Shown: piece by piece, positions 31,351 through 39,153 of the stretch
How the letters are laid out: every line of letters starts with the position of its first letter
Position numbering within the stretch: the first letter of the stretch is position 1
Assembly (NCBI GenBank): GCA_046160625.1
Contig: JBJXGZ010000111.1
Coordinates: 1-64,000 of the forward strand
Source of the DNA: M3007 sp046160625
GTDB taxonomy: Bacteria > Bacteroidota > Bacteroidia > Chitinophagales > Saprospiraceae
DNA: 64,000 bases
Reading direction: 5' to 3'
The notes under the pieces: model-generated
What the model was told of the DNA's origin: nothing
The model's database searches: none
What the model saw: the letters and a program-made list of their open reading frames with translations, nothing else
Program-made: the position numbers and the translations under genes

Positions 31351-34023
31351 TTATCCAAGCAAAGTGTGGTAATCATCCCAGCGCGCATCCTCGTTTTTCA
31401 TTTCAAGGAGTTCAAACAATTGCCCTTCGTACAATGCCTCCAACTCTGGTGCTGTGCGGGCGGTGCGGAGCTCAAGCAAGCCTTTGCGCAATTGGGCCAA
31501 ACGCCATGCATAGGTCTTTTCCATCTTTTCAAAAATAGAGGTGCAGGCAGCAACATGATCTTCCCCGCCTCGCCCTGCTACTACGGCCTCCTTAAATGCA
31601 GTGGCATTACGGGCAACCATTTTGCCTTCATCGAGGATGAAATAAGCCGTGTGGGGCCATTGTTCGGGAGGGGGCAGTAGATGCGCGTAAAGCACCAATT
31701 GAAGGTCTTCCCCATTCTGTATCAATTCTTTGCGCCTTTTGACGCCACTCCATTTCAAGTCAATAATGGCTTGTTCTTCACCCCGGCGCAGCACCAAATC
31801 TGCCTTGCCGCGAACGGGCATGCCTACAAAATTGCCCTCCAGTTCCATTTCAGTGTTTTGCACCTCCCAGCCGTTGTTTCGCAGCAGGGAGACCAGGCTC
31901 CAGGCGGCGTTTTTTACTTTATTGAGAAAAGCCATTCGTTCTGGCTCACGGCCGTATAGAAGCAAGGTTGCTCCTTCGCGTGGGAACAAAGCACCCGATT
32001 CGTGTTCCACCCATTCGTTCAAGGCGCGCCGATCAAGGCTTGCTAGGTTTTCTTTCAAAAGTTTTTCAAAAAAACGGTGCGCGAGGCTGCCCAGCAGAGT
32101 GTTATCGCCCGTTACACTGAGCAAACTGGAGCGATAAAGCCGCAGTTTTTGACGAAAAAACCAACGGTGGGGGTAATAAAAAAGGCTGTCGAGGTTGGTG
32201 GGGGTCTCGTATTCACTTTCAGTGAATAACTTTGGGTTAGAAAGTTGAATAATTGGCTTTGGACGAACAGCAATACGGGTTGCTACACGTTCTTGGGCCG
32301 GAGTTTTCAACCATTCTGCAAAGCGCACACGATCATTTTCACGCGTCAAATGAAAGCTGAAATCCTTGATTTCCGCTCCAAAAATCGCTTCAATGTCGCT
32401 GAGTAAAAGCGGTGGAACAGCCTCTGCGCCGTCCACTTGTTCTGGAATAACGAGCAAAAGACTTCGAGAGGTTTGTAGCACCGGCCGAAGTTGGAGCAGT
32501 TGTTTGCGCTGACTTTGCTGGCGTGGCGTTTCAAGCGCAACACCTTGATCTTCAAGAAAAATTCGTTCTTCTTTTTGCCATTTGTCTGGAGGCGGAGTAG
32601 TATTTTCATAAACACAATTCCACCAAACCAAGTCTTCCACTGGGGAAGCAAATGCACCAGGCTGGTGCACAAATGCAAAACTCCCAACTTCGGCTGGCGC
32701 CAATTGCATGGGAGATGGTTCGTAGATGGTGCGCACAATGCGTTCCAATTCGAGGAAACCGATCCGTTGTTCTGGCAGGGTTTCCAACAATTCGCGAATA
32801 CGTCGTGCTTGCTCTGCCAATACCAACAGCGAAGGGTTATTGCTGCCAGATTCCTCGTAAAAAATCTGCGCCCACTCATGCAGGTAGCCGTAAAGCGCTA
32901 CTGCGTCGCGTTTAGGGGCCGTACCATCAACTGGATAACGGCGGCGATCGAACCAAAAATCGTATTGATCCCGTGCTTCATCAGGCACATTGGCTTGTTC
33001 CAAATAACCGAACACCGCTGCAAACCAGTTATCGCTGAACAAGCCCGGCTTTTCAGCCAACACGCGCGCAATTTCTAAGGCCAATCCAGGCTCCAAAGGT
33101 TTAATGGGCAGGGTAAGAAACTCCATAATTTTGAACACGTCCACGGGTTCCCACAAGAATGCCGGGGCAAGTTTGAGCACCTGCAACGACGGCCGGGCGA
33201 GCGAGGCTGAAAGTACTCCCATTGGTGCAAAGCCCTCATTCACAAGGTTTTGTTCCAACAAAAGGTTCATTTCAGGCAATAGAAATGCCGGCCGGTAATC
33301 CGGGTTTCCTCCAAGAGTTTGCGCCAAAAATGTGGCCGCATCCGAGTCGCGGCGGGTAAAGAGTAAGGCCAGTTTTCCAGCCCCAGAACCTGTGCCGTGT
33401 TGCAACTTGCCCAATCGGGAATCAGGCCTTGCCGCGCCATTGATTTCGACTTGTTCGATCTTGATTTTGTGTTCTCGAAATAATCTCAGAACGCGCTGAA
33501 TCACAGGCGTTTGCAAATGCTCAGGTTCGTAAAGTAGGATTTTTTCAAGCGGGCAATGTTGGGATTTCAAGGATTCCAACACCTGCGCATATCGGTCTGC
33601 GAACCCCGCCGCTTGAACGCCCAATTCAGGGTCCTGGAGTTTTTTTTGAAAATACACTTCTACTAACGCTAAATCGCGTAAACGCGATGGCAATCCATTC
33701 GCCAATACAAAATCCCAGCCAGCAAGCAGGAGTTCGTCGCGCCAGGCGAGTAAAGCCTCTGCACTGGCAAACCGGTCTGCGTCAAAGGATTTATCAAAAA
33801 AAGGCGCCGGGGATTGGGCGGTTTCCGCGAGATGTTGGCCAAGTGCTTGCCGATACAATTCAATACGCAGATAGGCAGTATTGTTCCTGTAGCCGCTCAG
33901 ACCTAATTGGCCTTCCAGCCAAATCAGCAGTTTAGAAGGGCCTACGAAGTATTCGCCCTCGCGTTGGGGACTGGGCGGGGCATGTACAATGGAGTCGAAT
34001 TCGTGGCCTAGGTGAAGGAGCAT
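31351..34023 (-). CDS. PD-(D/E)XK nuclease family protein (AddB-like)
   Basis: An 890-residue protein with a C-terminal RecB-type nuclease domain (PDDEXK_1). The catalytic core is GKADLVLRRGEEQAIIDLKWS, with Asp742, Asp755 and Lys757, and a following helix with Gln (QLVLYAH). The N-terminal 600 residues resemble the inactivated helicase-like portion of AddB, but no Walker A motif is seen. AddB pairs with AddA to process DNA ends for recombination; no addA adjoins here, so the partner lies elsewhere or the protein acts alone. A TAAGTTTG element (34028-34035) ends 4 nt before the ATG. It follows the methyltransferase gene after 9 nt. Confidence 0.85.
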   Translation of the reverse strand: MLLHLGHEFDSIVHAPPSPQREGEYFVGPSKLLIWLEGQLGLSGYRNNTAYLRIELYRQALGQHLAETAQSPAPFFDKSFDADRFASAEALLAWRDELLLAGWDFVLANGLPSRLRDLALVEVYFQKKLQDPELGVQAAGFADRYAQVLESLKSQHCPLEKILLYEPEHLQTPVIQRVLRLFREHKIKIEQVEINGAARPDSRLGKLQHGTGSGAGKLALLFTRRDSDAATFLAQTLGGNPDYRPAFLLPEMNLLLEQNLVNEGFAPMGVLSASLARPSLQVLKLAPAFLWEPVDVFKIMEFLTLPIKPLEPGLALEIARVLAEKPGLFSDNWFAAVFGYLEQANVPDEARDQYDFWFDRRRYPVDGTAPKRDAVALYGYLHEWAQIFYEESGSNNPSLLVLAEQARRIRELLETLPEQRIGFLELERIVRTIYEPSPMQLAPAEVGSFAFVHQPGAFASPVEDLVWWNCVYENTTPPPDKWQKEERIFLEDQGVALETPRQQSQRKQLLQLRPVLQTSRSLLLVIPEQVDGAEAVPPLLLSDIEAIFGAEIKDFSFHLTRENDRVRFAEWLKTPAQERVATRIAVRPKPIIQLSNPKLFTESEYETPTNLDSLFYYPHRWFFRQKLRLYRSSLLSVTGDNTLLGSLAHRFFEKLLKENLASLDRRALNEWVEHESGALFPREGATLLLYGREPERMAFLNKVKNAAWSLVSLLRNNGWEVQNTEMELEGNFVGMPVRGKADLVLRRGEEQAIIDLKWSGVKRRKELIQNGEDLQLVLYAHLLPPPEQWPHTAYFILDEGKMVARNATAFKEAVVAGRGGEDHVAACTSIFEKMEKTYAWRLAQLRKGLLELRTARTAPELEALYEGQLFELLEMKNEDARWDDYHTLLG

Positions 34024-34032
34024 GGGGCAAAC

Positions 34033-34692
34033 TTAAGGAACGATAACTGTTGCGCGGTGTTTATTTTTTGTGGCCACCAGCAACAAATCTGTCGTTTTTA
34101 CTTCCCCTTGGGTTGGATAATCCTGACGTATCAGGTCAATAATTTTACAACCATTTTCTTTAAGCGCCTTGATCAGATAATCTGCCTGATGAAAGTACAT
34201 ATACACTTGATCGCCATGGCTATTGGTTTGTATTCCGGATTTGCTATAATCGTCCTCCATTGTGCTTATGTAAAGTACGCCGTCAGATTTTAATCGCAAA
34301 GTGGCGTCGGTAATCAATTTTATAGACTCCTCTTTAGAAAGATATGGCAGGCAAAAGCCGCACATAATCGCATCATATGTATTGGGTAGCAGCGCAATTT
34401 CCCGGCAATCCATCACTTCAAATTCGGCCTCTGGGTTATTGATCCTGGCAAGTTCAATCATGTTTGGGGCTAAATCTATCCCTAATATTTTGAAATCCGG
34501 GCGTTTTTTTAATAGATATTTAGTGATGTTGCCTGGCCCACACGCAATCTCTAATATATCCGCATTTTCCTGTGGAATGTTGTTGCAAAACAAATCGAAT
34601 GAATGCTGGTATAAATCCACATTCATGAATTTGTTTTGATAATCAGTAGCGTGTTGGTTGAATATCTCTTTCGCAGTTTTGACCTTATTCAT
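34033..34692 (-). CDS. Class I SAM-dependent methyltransferase
   Basis: A 219-residue Rossmann methyltransferase. Motif I is LEIACGPGNITKYL (about residues 46-59), motif II is ILGIDLAPNMIELA, and motif IV is YDAIMCGFCLPYL. Such small enzymes methylate metabolites or small molecules; the substrate is not predictable. A C-terminal beta-strand region (GEVKTTDLLLVATKNK) completes the fold. It precedes the nuclease gene by 9 nt, so the two are probably transcribed together. It has no signal peptide. Confidence 0.88.
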   Translation of the reverse strand: MNKVKTAKEIFNQHATDYQNKFMNVDLYQHSFDLFCNNIPQENADILEIACGPGNITKYLLKKRPDFKILGIDLAPNMIELARINNPEAEFEVMDCREIALLPNTYDAIMCGFCLPYLSKEESIKLITDATLRLKSDGVLYISTMEDDYSKSGIQTNSHGDQVYMYFHQADYLIKALKENGCKIIDLIRQDYPTQGEVKTTDLLLVATKNKHRATVIVP

Positions 34693-34779
34693 AGATGAGT
34701 GTATTATGCAACTATTGTTTTAAGCAGGCAATTTCATCGCTACGCTCTCAAAACCTCAACCCAAATTCCTGTTTATTAC

Positions 34780-34787
34780 TACTTTTG
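34780..34787 (+). promoter_or_regulatory. TACTTTTG -7 element before gldC
   Basis: Exact TAnnTTTG match 30 nt before the gldC ATG at 34818. Confidence 0.6.
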
Positions 34788-34817
34788 CCGCTCTTTTATT
34801 GAAATAAATTTCCTTCC

Positions 34818-35171
34818 ATGGACTCGAACGAAGTGGTGAAAACCAGCGATATAACCCTCCGCGTGGGCTTGAACGCAGAACAAGTGCCCGTGCGCATAGA
34901 ATGGGGCGCCAGTGACCGCAACGGTGGCGTGCTTGAAGAATGCAAGGCAATGGCCATTGCGCTTTTTGATAAAGAACACCGTGACACACTGCGCATTGAC
35001 CTATGGACCAAGGAAATGCAGGTGCTGGAAATGGACCGCTTTTTCTATCAAATACTGCGCTCGCTTAGCCAAACCTACCTAAAAGCAACTCAAAACAAGG
35101 ATCTGGCGGAGGATGTAGCGAAATTTGCACACTATTTTGGGCAGCAAACCGAGATCGTGCCGAAGGATTAA
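34818..35171 (+). CDS. gldC: Gliding motility protein GldC
   Basis: A 117-residue protein similar over its whole length to GldC, a small soluble protein linked to gliding motility in Bacteroidota. Family hallmarks: a beta-rich N-terminus (DITLRVGLNAEQVPVRIEWGAS), the core EECKAMAIALFDKEHRDTLRIDLWTKEMQVLEMDRFFYQ, and a helical C-terminus. The role is accessory; GldC is not a core part of the T9SS motor. It is a single gene with its own promoter, and gldB or other gld genes are not beside it. Its presence agrees with the three T9SS cargo genes at 47391-64000. Confidence 0.92.
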   Translation: MDSNEVVKTSDITLRVGLNAEQVPVRIEWGASDRNGGVLEECKAMAIALFDKEHRDTLRIDLWTKEMQVLEMDRFFYQILRSLSQTYLKATQNKDLAEDVAKFAHYFGQQTEIVPKD

Positions 35172-35237
35172 TTAGTGCGCAGTTATTGCACTCATTCCAT
35201 TGCTGGCGCCACTGCTTCCACTGCAAACAGCTACTGC

Positions 35238-36518
35238 CTACTGTTTCTGGGTCAAAATCGCATGACAAATCCAGTTTGCGATGGCTTGGCGGTTGTTCTG
35301 AATTACGATTCGCTGCTGGTCCCAGTCGTTTTGGATGTTGGCAAGTTCGATGTACACTGCTCGTGGCGTGTAGGTTTCTTTGAGTGTAAAAAGATTGCGG
35401 GAACTGACAGTTCCACTATAGCCTCGACCTCCCTGTGCTTTTCGGTATTTTGTTGCAAAGGTCTGGTGGATGTGTTCTGCCAGATCCAAGCTAGGGTCGC
35501 TGTCAGGGCGAAAGTAGAAAAACACGTCTTGTTTTTTGTCCTGGCTTCGTGAGTCCACATGGATTTCAATAATGGTCTGATCGGCCTGTCCAATCTTTAA
35601 GTGCTTCTCCGTCAATGTATTGATGATATCCGTCCGTTGTTTTAGGCGCTCTTTTTGATCATAAGGGATTTCCAGGCCACCCCAGACTTCTTCGTCTTTG
35701 TCGCAATTCAAATAGGTTCCATCGCGGATGCCATCATTGGGGTCCCGGACGATCATGTAGGCGATTGCGCCATGGCTGACGAGGAGACGAAGGAGGCGTA
35801 GCGTTACATCGTAAGCGTATTCATCTTCGCAAAGCGTATGGCCGGCACGTTTCCCTTGTGCGCCCACATCCGGGCCACCGTGACCACTGATCAGGTAAAA
35901 GACCCTGCCCTTCATGTTTCGATTAAGCAAGGGTGTTTTTTGATAACTGGAACCAAAAATTGGGAATACCCGGTTGCCGTCCCGGTCTTTTTCACCGCCC
36001 ATTACGACGTTTGGCATGGGTCGCGACTTATCCCGCGCTTGCTCTTTTTTTATGGCTCCAATGGCTGCAGCAGAAGTTTTAGGTGGGGGTGCGTCGGTGC
36101 AGTTTAATTCATGCCATGGCACCCAAAGCTGTTTGTTTTCAATAAAATAATCGGGACGCAAGGCTTTGCGCTGTGCCATTTTGTTGTACTCTTCAATTCG
36201 TTTTGCCTTTTTCCAGTCGTCTATATCTAGCGTTGTTCGGATGCTTTTGCCATTGTACGCCACCACAAGTATCGGCAACTTATAGCTCGCACCCGGCTTG
36301 AGGCGGTTGTTTTCAAGATCATTTATTTTGAGAAATTGGCTGACGTTACAACTATAGGAAGCGAGTCCATAGCGATCGAGTAAGTCGAGCGCGTCGTCAC
36401 CAGAACGCGCATTTGCGATCAGAAAGTTTTCATTACCAACTGTTGTTTGCCCATTGGAGTTTCCCAAAACAAACAAACACAAAAGCATGAGAACCAAATA
36501 GTTTTTGGAAGGGACCAT
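35238..36518 (-). CDS. N-acetylmuramoyl-L-alanine amidase (Amidase_3)
   Basis: A 426-residue exported enzyme with a signal peptide (MVPSKNYLVLMLLCLFVLGNSNGQ). The N-terminal 180 residues hold a region reminiscent of LysM/SH3-type binding modules, though divergent. The C-terminal amidase (about 205-420) shows SGHGGPDVGAQG (zinc-binding His), the Glu/His region YDVTLRLLRLL and IIEIHVDSRS, and the catalytic Glu in AVYIELANIQNDWDQQ. It cuts the amide bond between MurNAc and the stem peptide. The ATG at 36518 is supported by the promoter at 36546-36553. Its stop is 66 nt from that of convergent gldC. Confidence 0.88.
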   Translation of the reverse strand: MVPSKNYLVLMLLCLFVLGNSNGQTTVGNENFLIANARSGDDALDLLDRYGLASYSCNVSQFLKINDLENNRLKPGASYKLPILVVAYNGKSIRTTLDIDDWKKAKRIEEYNKMAQRKALRPDYFIENKQLWVPWHELNCTDAPPPKTSAAAIGAIKKEQARDKSRPMPNVVMGGEKDRDGNRVFPIFGSSYQKTPLLNRNMKGRVFYLISGHGGPDVGAQGKRAGHTLCEDEYAYDVTLRLLRLLVSHGAIAYMIVRDPNDGIRDGTYLNCDKDEEVWGGLEIPYDQKERLKQRTDIINTLTEKHLKIGQADQTIIEIHVDSRSQDKKQDVFFYFRPDSDPSLDLAEHIHQTFATKYRKAQGGRGYSGTVSSRNLFTLKETYTPRAVYIELANIQNDWDQQRIVIQNNRQAIANWICHAILTQKQ

Positions 36519-36545
36519 CTTGGCAAGTGTGTAAATATCTTTGGG

Positions 36546-36553
36546 CAAAAGTA
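36546..36553 (-). promoter_or_regulatory. TACTTTTG -7 element before the amidase gene
   Basis: Exact TAnnTTTG match on the minus strand 28 nt before the ATG at 36518. Confidence 0.6.
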
Positions 36554-36692
36554 AGTTAGATTTGCAAATCCAATCCTACGGACAGGCAAGGCTTAACAGG
36601 ATATTGTCGAGCTGCCCTGCAAATATTCTCCAAAACCTGTTTTGATTTTCTCCACCTTTGTCGGTTCAAAGCAACAAAACGAGACAATTTTG

Positions 36693-37415
36693 ATGCAAAT
36701 TATACCTTCCTTCGACCTTCTTGATGGCAAACTTGTCCGCTTGCGTCAAGGCGATTTTGCCCAAAAAACAGAATATGATGCCAATCCCTTAGAACTGGCT
36801 AAGGAACTTGAGGCCGCTGGCATCCGCCGCCTCCATATGGTGGATCTGGATGGTGCGCGAACCGGCCAACCCGCAAACCTCCACATACTTGCCGAAGTGG
36901 CTGCCCGCACCCGTCTTGAAATTGACTACGGTGGCGGTCTGCGCAGCATTCCATCGCTCAAACAGGTGTGGGATGCTGGAGCTCTCTTTTTTTCGGTAGG
37001 GAGTGTTGCATTGCTCGCTCAGGACGAGTTCTCGGCCTGGGTAGATAAATTCGGCCCGGATCGCTTCCTGGTTGGGGCAGACGTTCGGGAACGGCAGTTG
37101 GCTGTTCATGGCTGGACAGAACAAACACAGGTGAGTATTTTTGATTTCATAGACAAAATGGAGCGTCTCGGTCTGCGCAATTTTACGGTGACCGACATTG
37201 CACGTGATGGCGAACTTTCCGGCCCTGGACTTGACCTCTACAAAGACATTCTCAACCAATTCCCTGATATACAGCTTGTTGCAAGTGGTGGTGTCCGGGA
37301 TGTCGCTGATTTGGAAGACCTGAGAGGAATCGGTTGCGCAGGCGTGATCGTCGGCAAGGCTTTCTTTGAAGGAAAGATCCCGTTGCAATTTTTTCGTGTA
37401 TATACGAAGGGGTAA
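36693..37415 (+). CDS. hisA: ProFAR isomerase HisA
   Basis: A 240-residue (beta-alpha)8 isomerase of histidine synthesis, which converts ProFAR to PRFAR. Catalytic Asp8 is in IPSFDLLDGK, and the second Asp130 is in LVGADVRERQ. The phosphate-binding loops DYGGGLRS and VASGGVRDVADL, and the VTDIARDGELSGP motif, are all kept. The ATG at 36693 is chosen because the family begins at this MQIIPS. No other his gene is near, so it is an isolated hisA rather than part of a his operon. The upstream gap (36519-36692) is divergent with the amidase gene; I see no clear -7 element. Confidence 0.95.
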   Translation: MQIIPSFDLLDGKLVRLRQGDFAQKTEYDANPLELAKELEAAGIRRLHMVDLDGARTGQPANLHILAEVAARTRLEIDYGGGLRSIPSLKQVWDAGALFFSVGSVALLAQDEFSAWVDKFGPDRFLVGADVRERQLAVHGWTEQTQVSIFDFIDKMERLGLRNFTVTDIARDGELSGPGLDLYKDILNQFPDIQLVASGGVRDVADLEDLRGIGCAGVIVGKAFFEGKIPLQFFRVYTKG

Positions 37416-37463
37416 ACAGGACGTTTATGGCAAATCCCGAGCGATAATACCGTGGTATTGCCC

Positions 37464-37471
37464 TACTTTTG
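37464..37471 (+). promoter_or_regulatory. TACTTTTG -7 element before lysS
   Basis: Exact TAnnTTTG match about 93 nt before the lysS ATG. The long hairpin at 37480-37543 would lie inside the leader of this transcript. Confidence 0.6.
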
Positions 37472-37479
37472 CGCCTCAT

Positions 37480-37560
37480 TTGGTGACTGGTGATTGGTTT
37501 ATTGGTGCTTAGTAGAACCAATAAACCATTCACCAGTCACCAATAAACCATTCACCAATC
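37480..37560. repeat. 27-bp inverted repeat with a 22-bp direct repeat in the lysS leader
   Basis: Arms 37480-37506 and 37517-37543 pair with one mismatch around a 10-nt loop. The right arm sequence is repeated directly at 37540-37560 (22-nt unit, one difference), giving two alternative right arms for one left arm. The repeat ends 3 nt before the lysS start codon. Confidence 0.88.
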
Positions 37561-37563
37561 AGC

Positions 37564-39099
37564 ATGACTGAACAAGAAATACTACGCCGGGAATCGCTCG
37601 TCAAACTTCGCGAACTCGGCATTGACCCCTACCCTGCCGAGATGTTTGAGGTGACGGCATTTGCGAGTGATATCTCGGCTAATTACCAGGAAGAAGTTTT
37701 GGAGGATGGCAACAAAAACCGCCTCAATTATCAATCCGTCGCACTAGCAGGGCGCATCATGGCGAGCCGTGAAGCGGGCAACAAGGTGATATTCATGAAC
37801 CTGCAAGATTCTAGCGGCCGGATCCAACTTTATGTAAAGCGTGACGATTTTTTAGAGGGCGAAGAATCTCCGTTTTTCGACCTGGCAATTAAAAAATACC
37901 TCGACCTCGGTGATTATGTAGGGATAAAAGGCTTCGCCTTCCGAACCAAAACTGGAGAGGTAAGTGTGCATGTTCAGGAACTCAAATTTTTAGCAAAAAG
38001 CCTGCGACCGCTCCCGGTAGTAAAAAAAGATGCCGAAGGGAATGTGCATGACGCATTTACCGACCCGGAAATGCGATACAGGATGCGCTATGTAGATCTG
38101 ACGGTTAACACCGAATTCAGGCAGATTTTTATCAAAAGGACGCTCTTGATAAAGACCATGCGTAATTATTTGGATGAGCTTGGCTTGCTGGAAGTGGAAA
38201 CCCCCATTCTTCAACCCATTCACGGCGGCGCAGCAGCCAGGCCATTTACCACGCACCACAATACCCTGGACATGAAGCTTTATTTGCGGATTGCCAATGA
38301 GTTGTATTTGAAACGACTCATCGTAGCGGGTTTTGACGGGGTGTATGAATTTGCCAAAATGTTCCGCAATGAGGGCATGGACAGGACCCATAACCCGGAA
38401 TTTACAGCGCTCGAATTTTATGTGGCCTACAAGGACTACAACTGGATGATGGACGTGACGGAAATAATGCTCGAAAAAGTGGCGCGTGCTATTCATACTG
38501 AAGGTGGCAGTACGGCGCAGGTGGGAGATAATGTCATTGAATTCGCCGGGCCATATCGCCGACTTACCATGTTTGATGCCATTCAGGAATATACAGGATT
38601 GAACGTTGAAACTGCCGACGAGTCAGAGTTGCGCAATTATTGTCGAAAAGAGCATATTGAAATAGATGCCTCCATGGGCAAGGCCAAACTGATTGACGAG
38701 ATTTTTGGCGCCAAAGTAGAAGGCCATCTCATCCAACCGACTTTTTTGATTGATTACCCCATGGAAATGTCGCCTCTGACGAAGATGCACCGTGTCAAAC
38801 CAGGGCTGGTCGAACGTTTTGAGTTGTTTGTAAACGGCAAGGAGGTTGCAAATGCATACTCCGAACTCAACGATCCCATTGACCAACGCGAGCGATTTGA
38901 GGAACAACTTCGCCTTGCGGCCCGTGGTGATGAGGAGGCAATGGCGATGGACGAGGATTTTCTACGGGCGTTGGAATACGGCATGCCGCCCACGGCAGGC
39001 ATCGGCTTTGGTATTGATCGTCTGGCGATGATGTTTACGGGGCAGTCGAGCATCCAGGAAGTGCTGTTTTTCCCTCAAATGAGACCGGAGGTTCAGTAG
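37564..39099 (+). CDS. lysS: Lysyl-tRNA synthetase, class II
   Basis: A 511-residue class II LysRS, which joins lysine to tRNA-Lys. The OB-fold anticodon-binding domain is at about 60-165 (VALAGRIMASREAGNKVIFMNLQDSSGRIQLYV). The class II motifs follow: motif 1 TPILQPIHGGAAARPF, motif 2 FAKMFRNEGMDRTHNPEFTALEFY, motif 3 GIGFGIDRLAMMF. The length is normal. The ATG at 37564 sits directly after the hairpin that fills the leader. Control by that structure is possible but not shown by the sequence. Confidence 0.98.
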   Translation: MTEQEILRRESLVKLRELGIDPYPAEMFEVTAFASDISANYQEEVLEDGNKNRLNYQSVALAGRIMASREAGNKVIFMNLQDSSGRIQLYVKRDDFLEGEESPFFDLAIKKYLDLGDYVGIKGFAFRTKTGEVSVHVQELKFLAKSLRPLPVVKKDAEGNVHDAFTDPEMRYRMRYVDLTVNTEFRQIFIKRTLLIKTMRNYLDELGLLEVETPILQPIHGGAAARPFTTHHNTLDMKLYLRIANELYLKRLIVAGFDGVYEFAKMFRNEGMDRTHNPEFTALEFYVAYKDYNWMMDVTEIMLEKVARAIHTEGGSTAQVGDNVIEFAGPYRRLTMFDAIQEYTGLNVETADESELRNYCRKEHIEIDASMGKAKLIDEIFGAKVEGHLIQPTFLIDYPMEMSPLTKMHRVKPGLVERFELFVNGKEVANAYSELNDPIDQRERFEEQLRLAARGDEEAMAMDEDFLRALEYGMPPTAGIGFGIDRLAMMFTGQSSIQEVLFFPQMRPEVQ

Positions 39100-39153
39100 T
39101 AGTTGGCAGTAGCAGTTGATAATTTTCATTTTCACACTACCTTAGCCACCTCG

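Noticed and set aside
37464..37563. T-box riboswitch before lysS
   Set aside because: No T-box consensus or specifier loop is seen; the structure is made of simple repeated words.
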